DNA from: Paracoccus denitrificans
Lineage (GTDB): Bacteria; Pseudomonadota; Alphaproteobacteria; Rhodobacterales; Rhodobacteraceae
Length of the DNA stretch: 64,000 nt
Assembly (NCBI RefSeq): GCF_900100045.1
Contig: NZ_FNEA01000002.1
Coordinates: forward strand, 62,001-126,000
Reading direction: 5' to 3'
Shown: positions 55,399-64,000 of the stretch, piece after piece
How positions within the stretch are numbered: position 1 is the stretch's first letter
Layout: every line of letters begins with the position of its first letter
Notes under the pieces: model-generated
The model's database searches: none
What the model saw: the letters and a program-made list of their open reading frames with translations, nothing else
Told to the model about the DNA's origin: nothing
Position numbers and translations under genes: made by a program

Positions 55399-57038
55399 AC
55401 TTGCAGCAGGGCGCGCGCCGCCTCTTTCGCGGCGGGCGTGATCTCTTCGCCCGAAAGCATGCGTGCGATCTCTTCGATGCGCTGGCTGGCGGTCAGCGCC
55501 GTGACCTGCGAGGTGGTCATGCCGTCCTGCACCGATTTCGCCACCCGGAAGTGATGCCCGCCAAGCGCCGCGACCTGCGGACTGTGGGTGACGACCAGCA
55601 CCTGCGCCCCCTCGGCCAGCCGGGCAAGGCGCCGGCCCACCGCATCGGCGGTGGCGCCGCCCACGCCGCGGTCGATCTCGTCGAAGATCAGCACCAGCGC
55701 ATCGTTGCCCCGCGCCAGGCAGACCTTGAGCGCCAGCAGGAAACGCGACAACTCGCCGCCCGAGGCGATGCGGTCGAGCGGACCGGCCGGCGCGCCCGGA
55801 TTGGTGGCGACGGTGAAGGCGGCGATATCGCGGCCCTCAGGGCCCGGCTCGGCCTCGGACAGCCGGGTTCTGAAAACCGCCCGCTCCATCTTCAAGGGCG
55901 CAAGCTCGGCCGCCATCGCGGCATCGAGCCGCTCAGCAGCCGCGGCGCGCTGTTGCGAAAGGGCAGCCGCCGCCGCGTCGTAGGCGGCATCGGCCGCAGC
56001 CACCGCGTCGCGCAGGCGCGCCAGATCCCCCTCGCCCGCGTCTATCCGAGAAAGCCGCGCCCGCAACTCGTCGGCCAGGCCCGCCAGATCGTCGGCCAGC
56101 ACGTCATGCTTGCGCGCCAGGGCACGCAGCGCGAACAGCCGCTCTTCGGTCGCCTCCAGGTCGCGCGGGTCGAAATCCATCGCCTCCAGCGCCGCCTCGA
56201 CGCCCGAGACCGCCTCGCCCAGTTCGATCAACGCCCGTTGCAATGCGGCGGCCGGGTTCTCCAACCGACCCTCGGCCCGCTCGGCGGCACCGTCGAGCCA
56301 ACGCGCGGCATCCAGCATCGCGCCCTCGGCCCCCTCGGGGCCCAGCGCCTGCAAGGCCCGCGCCACGTCCTCGCGGATGCGCTCGGCGCCCTGCATGGCC
56401 CGCCGGCGGGTATCCAGCTCGGCCTCCTCGCCCGGTTGCGGATCGAGCTTGTCCAGTTCGGCCACCGCGTGGCGCAGGAACTCCTCCTCGCCCCTGGCGG
56501 CAGCCAGCGCCGCCTCGGCCCGCTCCAGCGCCGCGCGCGCCGCGCGCCGGGCGGCCCAGGCGGCACGGGTCGGCGCCAGGTCCACGCCGGCAAAGGCATC
56601 GAGCAGCAGCCGATGGCCGCGCGGGTTCAGAAGGCCGCGGTCGTCATGCTGGCCATGCAGCTCGACCAGCAGTTCGGACAGCATGCGCAGCACCTCGCCC
56701 GAGGCGCGGCGGTCGTTGATCCAGCCGGTCTTGCGCCCGTCGCCGGCATTCACCCGGCGGATGATCAGCTCGTCGGAAACCGGAAAGCCCGCTTCGTCCA
56801 GCAATGTGCGGGCGGGATGGCCGGGCGGCAGGTCGAAGACCGCCGTCACCTCGCCCTGGCTTGCGCCCGCGCGCACCAGATCGGCACGGCCGCGCCAGCC
56901 CAGGACAAAGCCCAGGCAGTCGAGCAGGATCGACTTTCCCGCCCCGGTCTCGCCGGTCAGCACGTTCAGGCCCGGCCGGAACGCCAGTTCCAGCCGGTCG
57001 ATCAGCAGCATGTCGCGGATGTCGAGATGCCGCAGCAT
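55395..57038 (-). CDS. recN: DNA repair protein RecN
   Basis: A 547-residue SMC-like ATPase used in double-strand break repair. Walker A is TGETGAGKSILLDCLGFVLG, the ABC signature is IASGGELSRFLLALKVCLA, and Walker B is LVLIFDEIDRGVGG; the QHDDRGLLNPRGHR region (HGQHDDR) is also present. The middle is a long alanine- and arginine-rich coiled coil. It starts seven bases after the bamD stop, so it is probably the last gene of the bamD transcript. Confidence 0.95.
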   Translation of the reverse strand: MLRHLDIRDMLLIDRLELAFRPGLNVLTGETGAGKSILLDCLGFVLGWRGRADLVRAGASQGEVTAVFDLPPGHPARTLLDEAGFPVSDELIIRRVNAGDGRKTGWINDRRASGEVLRMLSELLVELHGQHDDRGLLNPRGHRLLLDAFAGVDLAPTRAAWAARRAARAALERAEAALAAARGEEEFLRHAVAELDKLDPQPGEEAELDTRRRAMQGAERIREDVARALQALGPEGAEGAMLDAARWLDGAAERAEGRLENPAAALQRALIELGEAVSGVEAALEAMDFDPRDLEATEERLFALRALARKHDVLADDLAGLADELRARLSRIDAGEGDLARLRDAVAAADAAYDAAAAALSQQRAAAAERLDAAMAAELAPLKMERAVFRTRLSEAEPGPEGRDIAAFTVATNPGAPAGPLDRIASGGELSRFLLALKVCLARGNDALVLIFDEIDRGVGGATADAVGRRLARLAEGAQVLVVTHSPQVAALGGHHFRVAKSVQDGMTTSQVTALTASQRIEEIARMLSGEEITPAAKEAARALLQV

Positions 57039-57045
57039 CGCCGGG

Positions 57046-57888
57046 CTACAGCCACTTGCCCTGGATGACTTGGCGATAGACCCGAGTCAGCCAGCTGTCG
57101 CCGCGCGCTTCGGCCTGCAAGCCACGGCCGCGCAGCTGGGCGAAGGCATCCTGGTAGAAGGGCGAGGACTGGAAGTTGTGGCCCAGGATCGCGCCCGCGG
57201 TCTGCGCCTCGTCGTTCAGGCCAAGCGCCAGATAGGCCTCGGTCAGGCGCATCAGCGCCTCGGGCGTGTGGCTGGTGGTCTGGAACTCCTCGACCACGAC
57301 GCGGAAACGGTTGATCGCCGCGGTGTAATGGCCGCGCTTGAGGTAGTAGCGGCCGATCTCCATCTCCTTGGCGGCGAGATGGTCGAAGGCCAGGTCGAAC
57401 TTCAGAATGGCCGAACGGGCATATTCCGTGTCGGGATATTGCTCGATCACCTCGCGCAGCGACTGCAGGGCCTGGAAGGTCAGGCCCTGGTCGCGGCCGA
57501 TCTCATCGATCTGGTCGTAATAGGACAGCGCCAGCAGGTATTTCGCATAGGCCGCGTCCTCGTCGCCCGGATAGGTGTCGATGAAGCGCTGCGCGGCACC
57601 GCGCGCCTCTTCGTAGTCGCGGGCGCGGTGATAGGAATAGGCCTGCATGATCAGCGCACGCTTCGCCCATTCGGAATAGGGATAAAGCCGCTCGACCTCG
57701 GTGAAGTATTGCACCGCGTCCTTGGGCCTGCGGGAATTCTCCAGCTCGTATTCGCCGCGCTTGTAGATCTCTTCCGCGGTGAAATTCTCGAATGATTCGG
57801 GCTTCTTCCCCGCACCGCCGGAGCACCCTGCCAGAAGGCCCAACGACAGCACAGCCGCGACCAAGGAACCCGATCTGATGACTGTCAT
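57046..57888 (-). CDS. bamD: Outer membrane assembly lipoprotein BamD
   Basis: 280 residues. The lipoprotein signal ends in LLAGC with the lipidated cysteine at residue 22. The body is made of TPR repeats (AEEIYKRGEYELENSRRPKD, VERLYPYSEWAKRALIMQAY, AQRFIDTYPGDEDAAYAKYL, GRYYLKRGHYTAAINRFRVV), with the BamD hallmark YYDQIDEIGRDQGLTFQALQ. BamD is the essential partner of BamA in inserting beta-barrel proteins into the outer membrane. It lies between lpxC and recN. Confidence 0.94.
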   Translation of the reverse strand: MTVIRSGSLVAAVLSLGLLAGCSGGAGKKPESFENFTAEEIYKRGEYELENSRRPKDAVQYFTEVERLYPYSEWAKRALIMQAYSYHRARDYEEARGAAQRFIDTYPGDEDAAYAKYLLALSYYDQIDEIGRDQGLTFQALQSLREVIEQYPDTEYARSAILKFDLAFDHLAAKEMEIGRYYLKRGHYTAAINRFRVVVEEFQTTSHTPEALMRLTEAYLALGLNDEAQTAGAILGHNFQSSPFYQDAFAQLRGRGLQAEARGDSWLTRVYRQVIQGKWL

Positions 57889-57984
57889 TCCATCCCGCCC
57901 GTCAGAAATTCACGCCGCCGCATGGGCGGAAGGCCCGCGCGGCCCGGTCGTCCTAGCACAGAAAATCCGGCTGCGCAAAATGCC

Positions 57985-58000
57985 AAAACCGCAAAAGCGG
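57985..58000 (-). terminator. Weak terminator after lpxC
   Basis: On the minus strand CCGC-TTTT-GCGG is followed by TTTT. The stem is only four bases, and it begins 17 bases after the lpxC stop. It may cause partial termination before bamD. Confidence 0.35.
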
Positions 58001-58017
58001 CGGCACGGCCGTCACCT

Positions 58018-58956
58018 TCAGGCGACGGCCAGCTGGCGGGCGCGGGGCGCAAGCCGCGCGGCCGAGGCGATGACCCCGGCGCCGGGCTGGCGGCTTTCCA
58101 TCGCCGGGGTCAGCGTGACCCATTCCCAGGCATCCGGCTGGGCGAAAAGCGCGCGCAGCAGCTTGTTGGTCATGGCGTGCCCGGCGCGATGGCCGGTATA
58201 GCGCGCCAGAAGCGGCGCCCCGGCCAGCGCGAGGTCGCCCACCGCATCCAGCATCTTGTGGCGCACGGCCTCGTCGCGGTGGCGCAGGCCGCCCGGCGAC
58301 AGCACCTTGTCGCCATCGACCACCACGGCGTTCAGGTAGGTGCCGCCAAGCGCCAGCCCGTTGCGCTGCATCTGCACCACGTCGGCCTGGCGGCAGAAGG
58401 TGCGGCTGTCCATCAGCTCATGCACGAAGCTGCCATTCGCCATGTCGAGGCGCTTTTCCTGGTGGCCGATCGCCGCATCCACGAAGTCGATGTCGAAATG
58501 GATCTCCAGGTGATCGGCGGGCGACAGGCGGGCAAAGGCCTCGCCCTGCTGCACCTCGACCTCGCGCAGGACGCGGATCGCGCGCAGGGGGGCGTGCTGC
58601 TGGCGCAGGCCGGCCTCCAGAATGCCCTGCACGAAGGGCGCCGAGGAACCGTCGAGAATCGGGACTTCCGGCCCGTTCACCTCGACCACGGCATTGTTGA
58701 TGCCGGTTCCCGACAGCGCCGCCATCACATGCTCGACCGTCGAGACGGTGGCGCCCCGGCCGTTGTCCAACAAGGTGCAAAGCTGCGAGGGGGTGACGTG
58801 GTCCCAGTTCGCCGGAATGCGGGCGCGGTCCAGATCGGTGCGCACGAAGACGATGCCGTGATCCGCCGGAGCCGGCAGGATCGTCAGCCGGACGGCCGCA
58901 CCCGAATGCAGCCCGACGCCGCGGAACTGGGCTTTCTGAGCGATGGTGGTCTGCAT
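58018..58956 (-). CDS. lpxC: UDP-3-O-acyl-N-acetylglucosamine deacetylase
   Basis: A 312-residue zinc enzyme for the committed step of lipid A synthesis. Visible motifs: AQKAQFRGVGLHSGAAVRLT, the zinc-ligand helix VSTVEHVMAALSGTGINNAV, SSAPFVQGILEAG, and HKMLDAVGDLALAGAPLLAR followed by the general-base histidine in GHRAGHAMTNKLLRAL. It lies between ftsZ and bamD in the same orientation, as in other Rhodobacterales. Confidence 0.95.
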   Translation of the reverse strand: MQTTIAQKAQFRGVGLHSGAAVRLTILPAPADHGIVFVRTDLDRARIPANWDHVTPSQLCTLLDNGRGATVSTVEHVMAALSGTGINNAVVEVNGPEVPILDGSSAPFVQGILEAGLRQQHAPLRAIRVLREVEVQQGEAFARLSPADHLEIHFDIDFVDAAIGHQEKRLDMANGSFVHELMDSRTFCRQADVVQMQRNGLALGGTYLNAVVVDGDKVLSPGGLRHRDEAVRHKMLDAVGDLALAGAPLLARYTGHRAGHAMTNKLLRALFAQPDAWEWVTLTPAMESRQPGAGVIASAARLAPRARQLAVA

Positions 58957-59135
58957 GGTCTTGCCTGCCGATTCCTGTGAACAACCTTGGCGACGGGACT
59001 TCCCGCCAGCCGTGAAGTTCAGTTAGGCATCCCCTGCCGATTGCTCAAATAACCTTTTGTAACGGGGTGAAACAATCGGCCGGGGGTTCCGTCCCCTACC
59101 CGGCCTCCATCCGTAACCATATGATTTCAAAATGG

Positions 59136-59157
59136 AAAAGGACCGCCGAAGCGGTCC
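59136..59157 (-). terminator. Rho-independent terminator of ftsZ
   Basis: On the minus strand GGACCGC-TTCG-GCGGTCC is a seven-base stem with a stable UUCG tetraloop, followed by TTTT. It begins about 35 bases after the ftsZ stop and separates the division genes from lpxC, which must have its own promoter in the next 180 bases. Confidence 0.88.
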
Positions 59158-59191
59158 CCTCTCAATCCGTCGCCGGAATCTTGTGATCGGC

Positions 59192-60826
59192 TCAATTCGC
59201 CTGGCGGCGCAGGAATGCCGGGATCTCGACATTGTCGCCGGCTCGGTCGGGGCTGGCCAGATCGTCGAAACCGGCATCGAATCCGCTGCGGTTGCGCGCC
59301 GCGACCCGTTCGTTCACGCGCTCGGCGATGGTCGAGGGCGCCGGCTTGTCGGCCTGTTCGCCATGACCCGAGATGCGTTCGAGCATGCGGCTGAGCCCAC
59401 CCATGCGGCCTTGCGCACGACCCTGCTCGGCCGGCTGCTGCTGCTGGGCGGCGCGGTTCTGGGCTGCGGCCTGACGCTCGGGCGCCTTCTGCACGGCGGC
59501 GGCAAGGCGCTGCATCACCGCATCCGAGGGCGTGCCGGCCGGGGCCTGCGGACGGCGGGTGGGTGCAACGAAGCCGCCCGCATCGCCGTTCAGCGCATCA
59601 CCCTGCGCGGCGGGTGCAGCCGGGGCAGCGGGCTGGCGCAGCTCGGGCTGATAGGCCGGGCGCGGCATGTCCTCTTCGTCGTAATGCGCGGCCGGAGCCG
59701 AGGGCTGCGGGCGCGAAACCGGCGCGGATTCGGCGATGGGCGCGGTGCGGCGCGGCGGCACCGGCAGCTCTTCCTCGACCGGCTTTTGCGCGACGGGCGG
59801 GTGCTGGGTCAGCGGCTCCTTCATGCCGCGGCGCGGCACGGGAAGCTCGGCCGCCGAGGCGTCGATGCCGGTCGCCACGACCGAGACGCGGATCGAACCC
59901 TCCATCGACGGGTCCAGCGTCGAACCGACGATGATGTTCGCGTCGGGATCGACCTTTTCGCGGATCTTCTCGGCCGCCTCGTCCATTTCGAACAGGGTCA
60001 GGTCGTAGCCGCCGGTGATGTTGATCAGCACGCCCTTGGCGCCGTTCAGGCTGATCTCGTCCAGCAGCGGGTTGGCGATGGCCTTCTCGGCCGCCTGCAC
60101 GGCGCGGTTCTCGCCCGAGGCCTCGCCGGTGCCCATCATCGCCTTGCCCATCTCGTCCATCACGGCGCGCACGTCGGCGAAGTCGAGGTTGATCAGGCCC
60201 GGGCGCACCATCAGGTCGGTCACGCCCTTGACGCCCTGGTAGAGCACGTCGTCGGCCATGGCGAAGGCTTCGGTGAAGGTGGTCTTTTCGTTGGCCAGCC
60301 GGAACAGGTTCTGGTTGGGGATGATGATCAGCGTGTCCACGACCTTCTGGAGCTGCTCGACGCCCTCCTCGGCCTGGCGCATGCGCTTGGTGCCCTCGAA
60401 CTGGAAAGGCTTGGTCACGACGCCGACGGTCAGGATGCCCATCTCGCGCGCGGCCTGAGCGATAATCGGGGCAGCGCCGGTGCCGGTGCCGCCGCCCATG
60501 CCGGCGGTGATGAAGCACATATGCGCACCCATCAGGTGGTCGACGATGTCCTCGATGGTTTCCTCGGCGGCCTTGGCGCCGATCGAAGGCTTGGCGCCGG
60601 CGCCCAGCCCCTCGGTCACCTTGGGACCGATCTGGATGCGGCTTTCGGCCTTGGAGGATTGCAGCGCCTGGGCATCGGTATTCGCCACGACGAACTCGAC
60701 GCCCTCCAGCTGCTTGTCGATCATGTTGTTGACCGCATTGCCACCCGCACCACCGACGCCGAAGACGGTAATGCGCGGCTTCAGTTCCTGGTCATCATTC
60801 AGCATCAGGTGAATCTGCCGTTCCAT
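59192..60826 (-). CDS. ftsZ: Cell division protein FtsZ
   Basis: The tubulin-like GTPase that forms the division ring; 544 residues from the ATG at 60826 ([20 protein letters not shown]). The GTP-binding signature [20 protein letters not shown], the N-terminal [14 protein letters not shown] and the synergy loop [20 protein letters not shown] are intact. After the GTPase core (about 320 residues) a long Pro/Ala/Gln-rich linker ([13 protein letters not shown] and on) leads to the conserved C-terminal peptide [12 protein letters not shown], which binds FtsA. The linker makes this FtsZ longer than the E. coli form, which is common in alphaproteobacteria. Confidence 0.97.
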   Translation of the reverse strand: MERQIHLMLNDDQELKPRITVFGVGGAGGNAVNNMIDKQLEGVEFVVANTDAQALQSSKAESRIQIGPKVTEGLGAGAKPSIGAKAAEETIEDIVDHLMGAHMCFITAGMGGGTGTGAAPIIAQAAREMGILTVGVVTKPFQFEGTKRMRQAEEGVEQLQKVVDTLIIIPNQNLFRLANEKTTFTEAFAMADDVLYQGVKGVTDLMVRPGLINLDFADVRAVMDEMGKAMMGTGEASGENRAVQAAEKAIANPLLDEISLNGAKGVLINITGGYDLTLFEMDEAAEKIREKVDPDANIIVGSTLDPSMEGSIRVSVVATGIDASAAELPVPRRGMKEPLTQHPPVAQKPVEEELPVPPRRTAPIAESAPVSRPQPSAPAAHYDEEDMPRPAYQPELRQPAAPAAPAAQGDALNGDAGGFVAPTRRPQAPAGTPSDAVMQRLAAAVQKAPERQAAAQNRAAQQQQPAEQGRAQGRMGGLSRMLERISGHGEQADKPAPSTIAERVNERVAARNRSGFDAGFDDLASPDRAGDNVEIPAFLRRQAN

Positions 60827-61046
60827 GTCTCGCCTGCCTTCATCTGTTGCGCCGGACATGTGCGCAGTCCGGTCGAATCCCCGTATGCTGGCCAGCCTAG
60901 CCAGATTCGCGCCGAGCGTCACCCGAAAAACACACCCGGCACACCAAATATCGCGGTGGACGCTGGGGTTTTCGGCGGCATCTTGCCCATTCTGCTGCAT
61001 GTGGTGGAGGCGCGCGCCCACACCACCGCATCCGGGTTCCGCAGCC

Positions 61047-62381
61047 CTACCAGTTGTTGCGGAACCAGCGATAGGCCCGGCGCAGGCTGCGCGCCGGATA
61101 ATGTTCGGTGGGCATGTCGAAATCCCACCATTCGTCCTGTGGATGCGCGGTCAGCAAGGCCAGCCCGATGGCCGAGGAAAAGCCCGGCGCGGTCGCGTTG
61201 TGCGGCAGGCCCTGGATGCGCAGCGGCCGGCCGATCCGCACGTTCTGGCCCAGCATGCGCGAGGCCAGCACGTCCAGCCCGGGGATCTGGCTGCCGCCGC
61301 CGGTCAGCACGATCTGGCGCGAGGGCATCGAATCGAAGCCCGCCGCGTCCAGGATACCGGCGACGTTTTCCAGGATCTCCTCGACCCGTGGGCGCATGAT
61401 GCCGATCAGGTCGGCGCGGCTGACGGCGCGGCGGTCGGTGTCCCAGTCGCCGGTCTCGCCGCCCAGTTCGATCATCTCGCGGTCGTCGCGGCCGGTGGCC
61501 TCCAGCCCGCCATGCAGGGTCTTGAGACGCTCGGCCACGGCATGGCTGACCCGCAGCCCCTTGGCGATGTCCTGGGTGATCAGCTCGCCGCCGAAGCGGA
61601 CGGCATCGGCAAAGATCATGTGCTTCTTGATGAAGACCGAAACCCCGGTGGTGCCGCCGCCCAGATCGATGCAGGCGGCGCCCAGTTCCTGCTCGTCCTC
61701 GACCAGCGCGGCAAGCCCCGAGGCATAGGAGGCCGAGGCCACGCCCGCCAGTTCCATGTCGCAGCGCCGGATGCAATGCACCAGGTTGCTGGCCGCATCG
61801 CCGTCGATGGTCAGCACATGCATGTCGCAGGCCAGCCTGCTGCCGGACTGGTCGCGCGGGTCCGACAGGCCCGAGCGGCCGTCGAGGGCGAAATTCACCG
61901 GCTGGGCATGCAGCACCTCGCGCCCGCGGCCGAAATCCGGCACCTCGCAGGCGGCCAGCACGCGCGCCACGTCGCCCTCTCCGACCTTGCCGGCGGGCAG
62001 CACGATCTCGCCCGCAAGGCCATAGCTGGCCGGCCGGGCGCCCGAGATGCAGGCGATGACATGATCGACGCGCACGCCCGCGACCTTCTGCGCCGACTGG
62101 ATCACGGTGCGGATGGCGCGCTCGGTCTCGGCCATGGTCTCGATCTCGCCATAGCGCATCCCGCGCGAACGGGTGGTGGCGGTGCCGATGACGCGGAAAT
62201 TCGACTGCCCGGCCATGGGGCCGACGCCGTCGGTCTCGCGGAACTGGCTTGGGCCGTCGAATTGCAGGACGAGGCAGGCGATCTTCGAGGTTCCGATGTC
62301 CAGAACCGCGATGACGCCGCGCTGCATGGCCTGGCGGCGCATGTTCCGCATTGCCCGCTGGCCCTGATACAGATCCTTCAT
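61047..62381 (-). CDS. ftsA: Cell division protein FtsA
   Basis: A 444-residue actin-like protein that anchors FtsZ to the membrane. The phosphate-binding motif is [19 protein letters not shown]; others are [20 protein letters not shown] and [20 protein letters not shown]. The C-terminal amphipathic helix ([15 protein letters not shown]) is the membrane-targeting sequence. It lies between ftsQ and ftsZ, with 220 bases before ftsZ that may contain a promoter. Confidence 0.96.
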   Translation of the reverse strand: MKDLYQGQRAMRNMRRQAMQRGVIAVLDIGTSKIACLVLQFDGPSQFRETDGVGPMAGQSNFRVIGTATTRSRGMRYGEIETMAETERAIRTVIQSAQKVAGVRVDHVIACISGARPASYGLAGEIVLPAGKVGEGDVARVLAACEVPDFGRGREVLHAQPVNFALDGRSGLSDPRDQSGSRLACDMHVLTIDGDAASNLVHCIRRCDMELAGVASASYASGLAALVEDEQELGAACIDLGGGTTGVSVFIKKHMIFADAVRFGGELITQDIAKGLRVSHAVAERLKTLHGGLEATGRDDREMIELGGETGDWDTDRRAVSRADLIGIMRPRVEEILENVAGILDAAGFDSMPSRQIVLTGGGSQIPGLDVLASRMLGQNVRIGRPLRIQGLPHNATAPGFSSAIGLALLTAHPQDEWWDFDMPTEHYPARSLRRAYRWFRNNW

Positions 62382-62402
62382 TTCCCCTGCCTCCTCAAGC
62401 TG

Positions 62403-63425
62403 TTAGCCGCTCTTTTTCTTGGCTTTCGCCGCATTGCCCGCCGTCGCCTCGGGCGCAAGCGGCGTTCCGTCCGGGCCCAGTTCCGGCTGGCCTCGGGCCT
62501 GGCGGATGGCGTTCTGCGCCTCCAGTCCCAGCCGGACCACCGGCCGCGCCTCCTGCCGCAGGTCGACGACCGAGATGTCGCGGTCCAGCATGTGCAGGGC
62601 GCCGTTCAGCGCTATGGCGCGTTCCAGCGCCTGAAGCGCCTTGTCCTCGGGCAGCTTGATGCGCTGGCCATGGTCCAGCACCACGTCCCAGCGCCGTTCG
62701 CCCATGCGCTCCAGCCCGCGCAAGCGCGGCAGGATCGGCCCGGCGGCGTCGATCAGCGCCAGCGCCTCGGGCGCGGCGCGGTCGGCGCCCTCGCCGGCGA
62801 TGATCGGCAGATCGCCGCGCACCTCGCGCGAGGTGACCGAGGCGACGCGATGCCCCGTCTTGTCCAGCAGCTCGATGCCGCGCGCATGGCGCCACAGCAC
62901 CACCGGCACCCGCTCGGTCACCACGGCCGAAAGCACGCCGCCCGGCTTGATGCGCAGGTCGACCGTCTCGACCGCGTCCAGCTTGAGCACCCGTTCGCGC
63001 AGCTTTTCCAGGTCGATCTCGAAGCTCGATGCCGGCAACTCCACCGGCAGCATGGCGCGCAGCCCCTTGTCCACCACCGGCGAGGCGCCTTCGATGGTCA
63101 TCATCTTGACCATGAATTCGTCGCGATGCTGGATGCGGTCCACGATGGCGTCGATGCCGCCGGTCAGGTTGGCGCGGCGGGTGTCGTCCGAAAGCCAGAT
63201 CCCCGCCACCAGCGCCGCCAGAAAGGCGGGCAGCCCGACATGCACCAGCCGCCGCACCAGCGGCCGCAGCATCATCCGGTTCAACCGATAGGCCAGCCGC
63301 GAGGGCGCGGGGTCCTTTCTCGGCGTGCGCGGCGCCACCGGGGCGGGACGCGCGGGCGCGGGGCGCACCGGGGCCGGCCGACCCCCCGCCCCCTGGTCGC
63401 GGTGAAAGGGGTTCAGGCCCTGCAT
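62403..63425 (-). CDS. ftsQ: Cell division protein FtsQ
   Basis: A 340-residue bitopic inner-membrane protein. The N-terminal cytoplasmic part is Pro/Arg-rich ([20 protein letters not shown]), then one membrane segment ([16 protein letters not shown]), a POTRA domain ([20 protein letters not shown]) and the FtsQ domain ([40 protein letters not shown]). The tail is lysine-rich (AAKAKKKSG). The ATG at 63425 overlaps the ddl stop; the upstream frame extension is not coding. Confidence 0.93.
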   Translation of the reverse strand: MQGLNPFHRDQGAGGRPAPVRPAPARPAPVAPRTPRKDPAPSRLAYRLNRMMLRPLVRRLVHVGLPAFLAALVAGIWLSDDTRRANLTGGIDAIVDRIQHRDEFMVKMMTIEGASPVVDKGLRAMLPVELPASSFEIDLEKLRERVLKLDAVETVDLRIKPGGVLSAVVTERVPVVLWRHARGIELLDKTGHRVASVTSREVRGDLPIIAGEGADRAAPEALALIDAAGPILPRLRGLERMGERRWDVVLDHGQRIKLPEDKALQALERAIALNGALHMLDRDISVVDLRQEARPVVRLGLEAQNAIRQARGQPELGPDGTPLAPEATAGNAAKAKKKSG

Positions 63426-64000
63426 AGCGCCTCCTCGACGATCCAGCGGCAAAGCGCGGGAAAGTCCATGCCGGAATGGGCCGCCTGCTCGGGCGCGAGC
63501 GAGGTGGGCGTCATGCCGGGCTGGGTGTTCACCTCGAGGATGATCAGCCCGTCCAGCCCGCGGCTTTCGTCCCAGCGGAAATCGCTGCGGGTCAGCCCGC
63601 GGCACCCCAGCGCCCGATGCGCCTGCACCGCATGATCGCGGCAGGCGGCGGCGATTTCCTCGGGGATGTCGGCCGGGATGACGTGGCGAGAGCCGCCGGG
63701 CGTGTATTTGGCGTCGTAGTCATACCAGCCCTCGGTAACGATCTCGGTCACGCCAAGCGCGCGGTCGCCCAGCACGGCGACGGTCAGCTCGCGCCCCGGG
63801 GCATAGGTTTCGACCATGACCCGCGCGGGCATCTTGTCGGAAAGCTGCGGCGGGCCGTTCGCGGCCTCGTGCACGATATAGACCCCGACCGAAGAGCCCT
63901 CGTCGTTCGGCTTGACCACATAGGGCGGCGCCATGACGTGGCGGGCGCGCACCTCGTCGGCATCGGCGATCAGGCTGTCCAGCACCGGCAGGCCGGCAAG
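63413..64000 (-). CDS. ddl: D-alanine-D-alanine ligase, C-terminal part (cut by window edge)
   Basis: The last 195 or so residues of an ATP-grasp ligase that makes D-Ala-D-Ala for peptidoglycan. Seen: [19 protein letters not shown] (ATP-grasp lysine region), [32 protein letters not shown] and the metal-binding [20 protein letters not shown] with the final [20 protein letters not shown]. The frame continues past the window end, so the N-terminal domain is missing only because of the cut. It overlaps ftsQ, as in the standard division cluster. Confidence 0.95.
   Translation of the reverse strand, partial: LAGLPVLDSLIADADEVRARHVMAPPYVVKPNDEGSSVGVYIVHEAANGPPQLSDKMPARVMVETYAPGRELTVAVLGDRALGVTEIVTEGWYDYDAKYTPGGSRHVIPADIPEEIAAACRDHAVQAHRALGCRGLTRSDFRWDESRGLDGLIILEVNTQPGMTPTSLAPEQAAHSGMDFPALCRWIVEEALCRA

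Overview
The window is high-GC alphaproteobacterial chromosome and most likely comes from Paracoccus. The best pointer is a seven-gene nitrate/nitrite assimilation operon in the order nasT-nasS-nasA-nasB-nasG-nasH-nasC, the arrangement known from Paracoccus denitrificans. Other genes are typical of Rhodobacterales: a short-chain fatty acyl regulator of the ScfR/PccR type, a PCuAC/Sco copper unit, and a division cluster in the order ddl-ftsQ-ftsA-ftsZ followed by lpxC, bamD and recN. No phage, insertion sequence, CRISPR array or defence island was found. Genes are dense and overlap often (ATGA junctions).

Layout. 1-1.5 kb: pabB and a cut-off pabC-like gene (p-aminobenzoate). 1.6-8.9 kb: a thuEFGK-thuA-thuB-like disaccharide uptake and catabolism operon with a second Gfo/Idh/MocA dehydrogenase. 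9.3-11.4 kb: a copper delivery operon (DUF2946-like protein, DUF1775-PCuAC fusion, Sco). 11.4-15.3 kb: a ferric-iron ABC transporter with the ATPase divergent from the binding protein and permease. 15.3-24.9 kb: the nas operon, all on the minus strand, with an RNA leader between nasS and nasA that carries two adjacent hexaloop hairpins of the kind bound by ANTAR proteins such as NasT. 25-31.8 kb: a MOSC protein, pyridoxal kinase, Tex, an unrecognised gene, a non-coding stretch ending in tRNA-Leu(UAG), and NAD(P)HX repair. 31.9-38 kb: glnB-glnA, purB, a FliG-like protein with no flagellar neighbours, a 47-residue membrane protein and gap. 38-45 kb: a small conserved-looking protein, pyrC-pyrE, dnaB, a DUF486 protein, an MFS exporter and the ScfR-type regulator. 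45-49.3 kb: an M23 peptidase overlapping a bactofilin, a DUF2189 membrane protein, coaD and a CBS protein. 49.3-55 kb: a LysR regulator divergent from a valine catabolism cluster (mmsA, acyl-CoA dehydrogenase, 3-hydroxyisobutyryl-CoA hydrolase, mmsB). 55-64 kb: a small secreted protein, recN, bamD, lpxC, ftsZ, ftsA, ftsQ and a cut-off ddl.

How it fits together. Nitrogen is the strongest theme: nitrate and nitrite import and reduction, then ammonium assimilation by glutamine synthetase under PII. A second theme is branched-chain acyl-CoA catabolism, which ends in propionyl-CoA; TTTGCA-type dyads lie in front of both the ScfR-type gene and mmsA. The most unusual items are a hairpin-containing segment of about 60 bp inserted in frame in the MOSC gene, the candidate ANTAR target in the nas leader, the orphan FliG-like gene with a stem abutting its start codon, and two DnaA-box sequences in front of dnaB. 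Function calls rest on recognised motifs and gene order read by eye; no database search or folding program was run.
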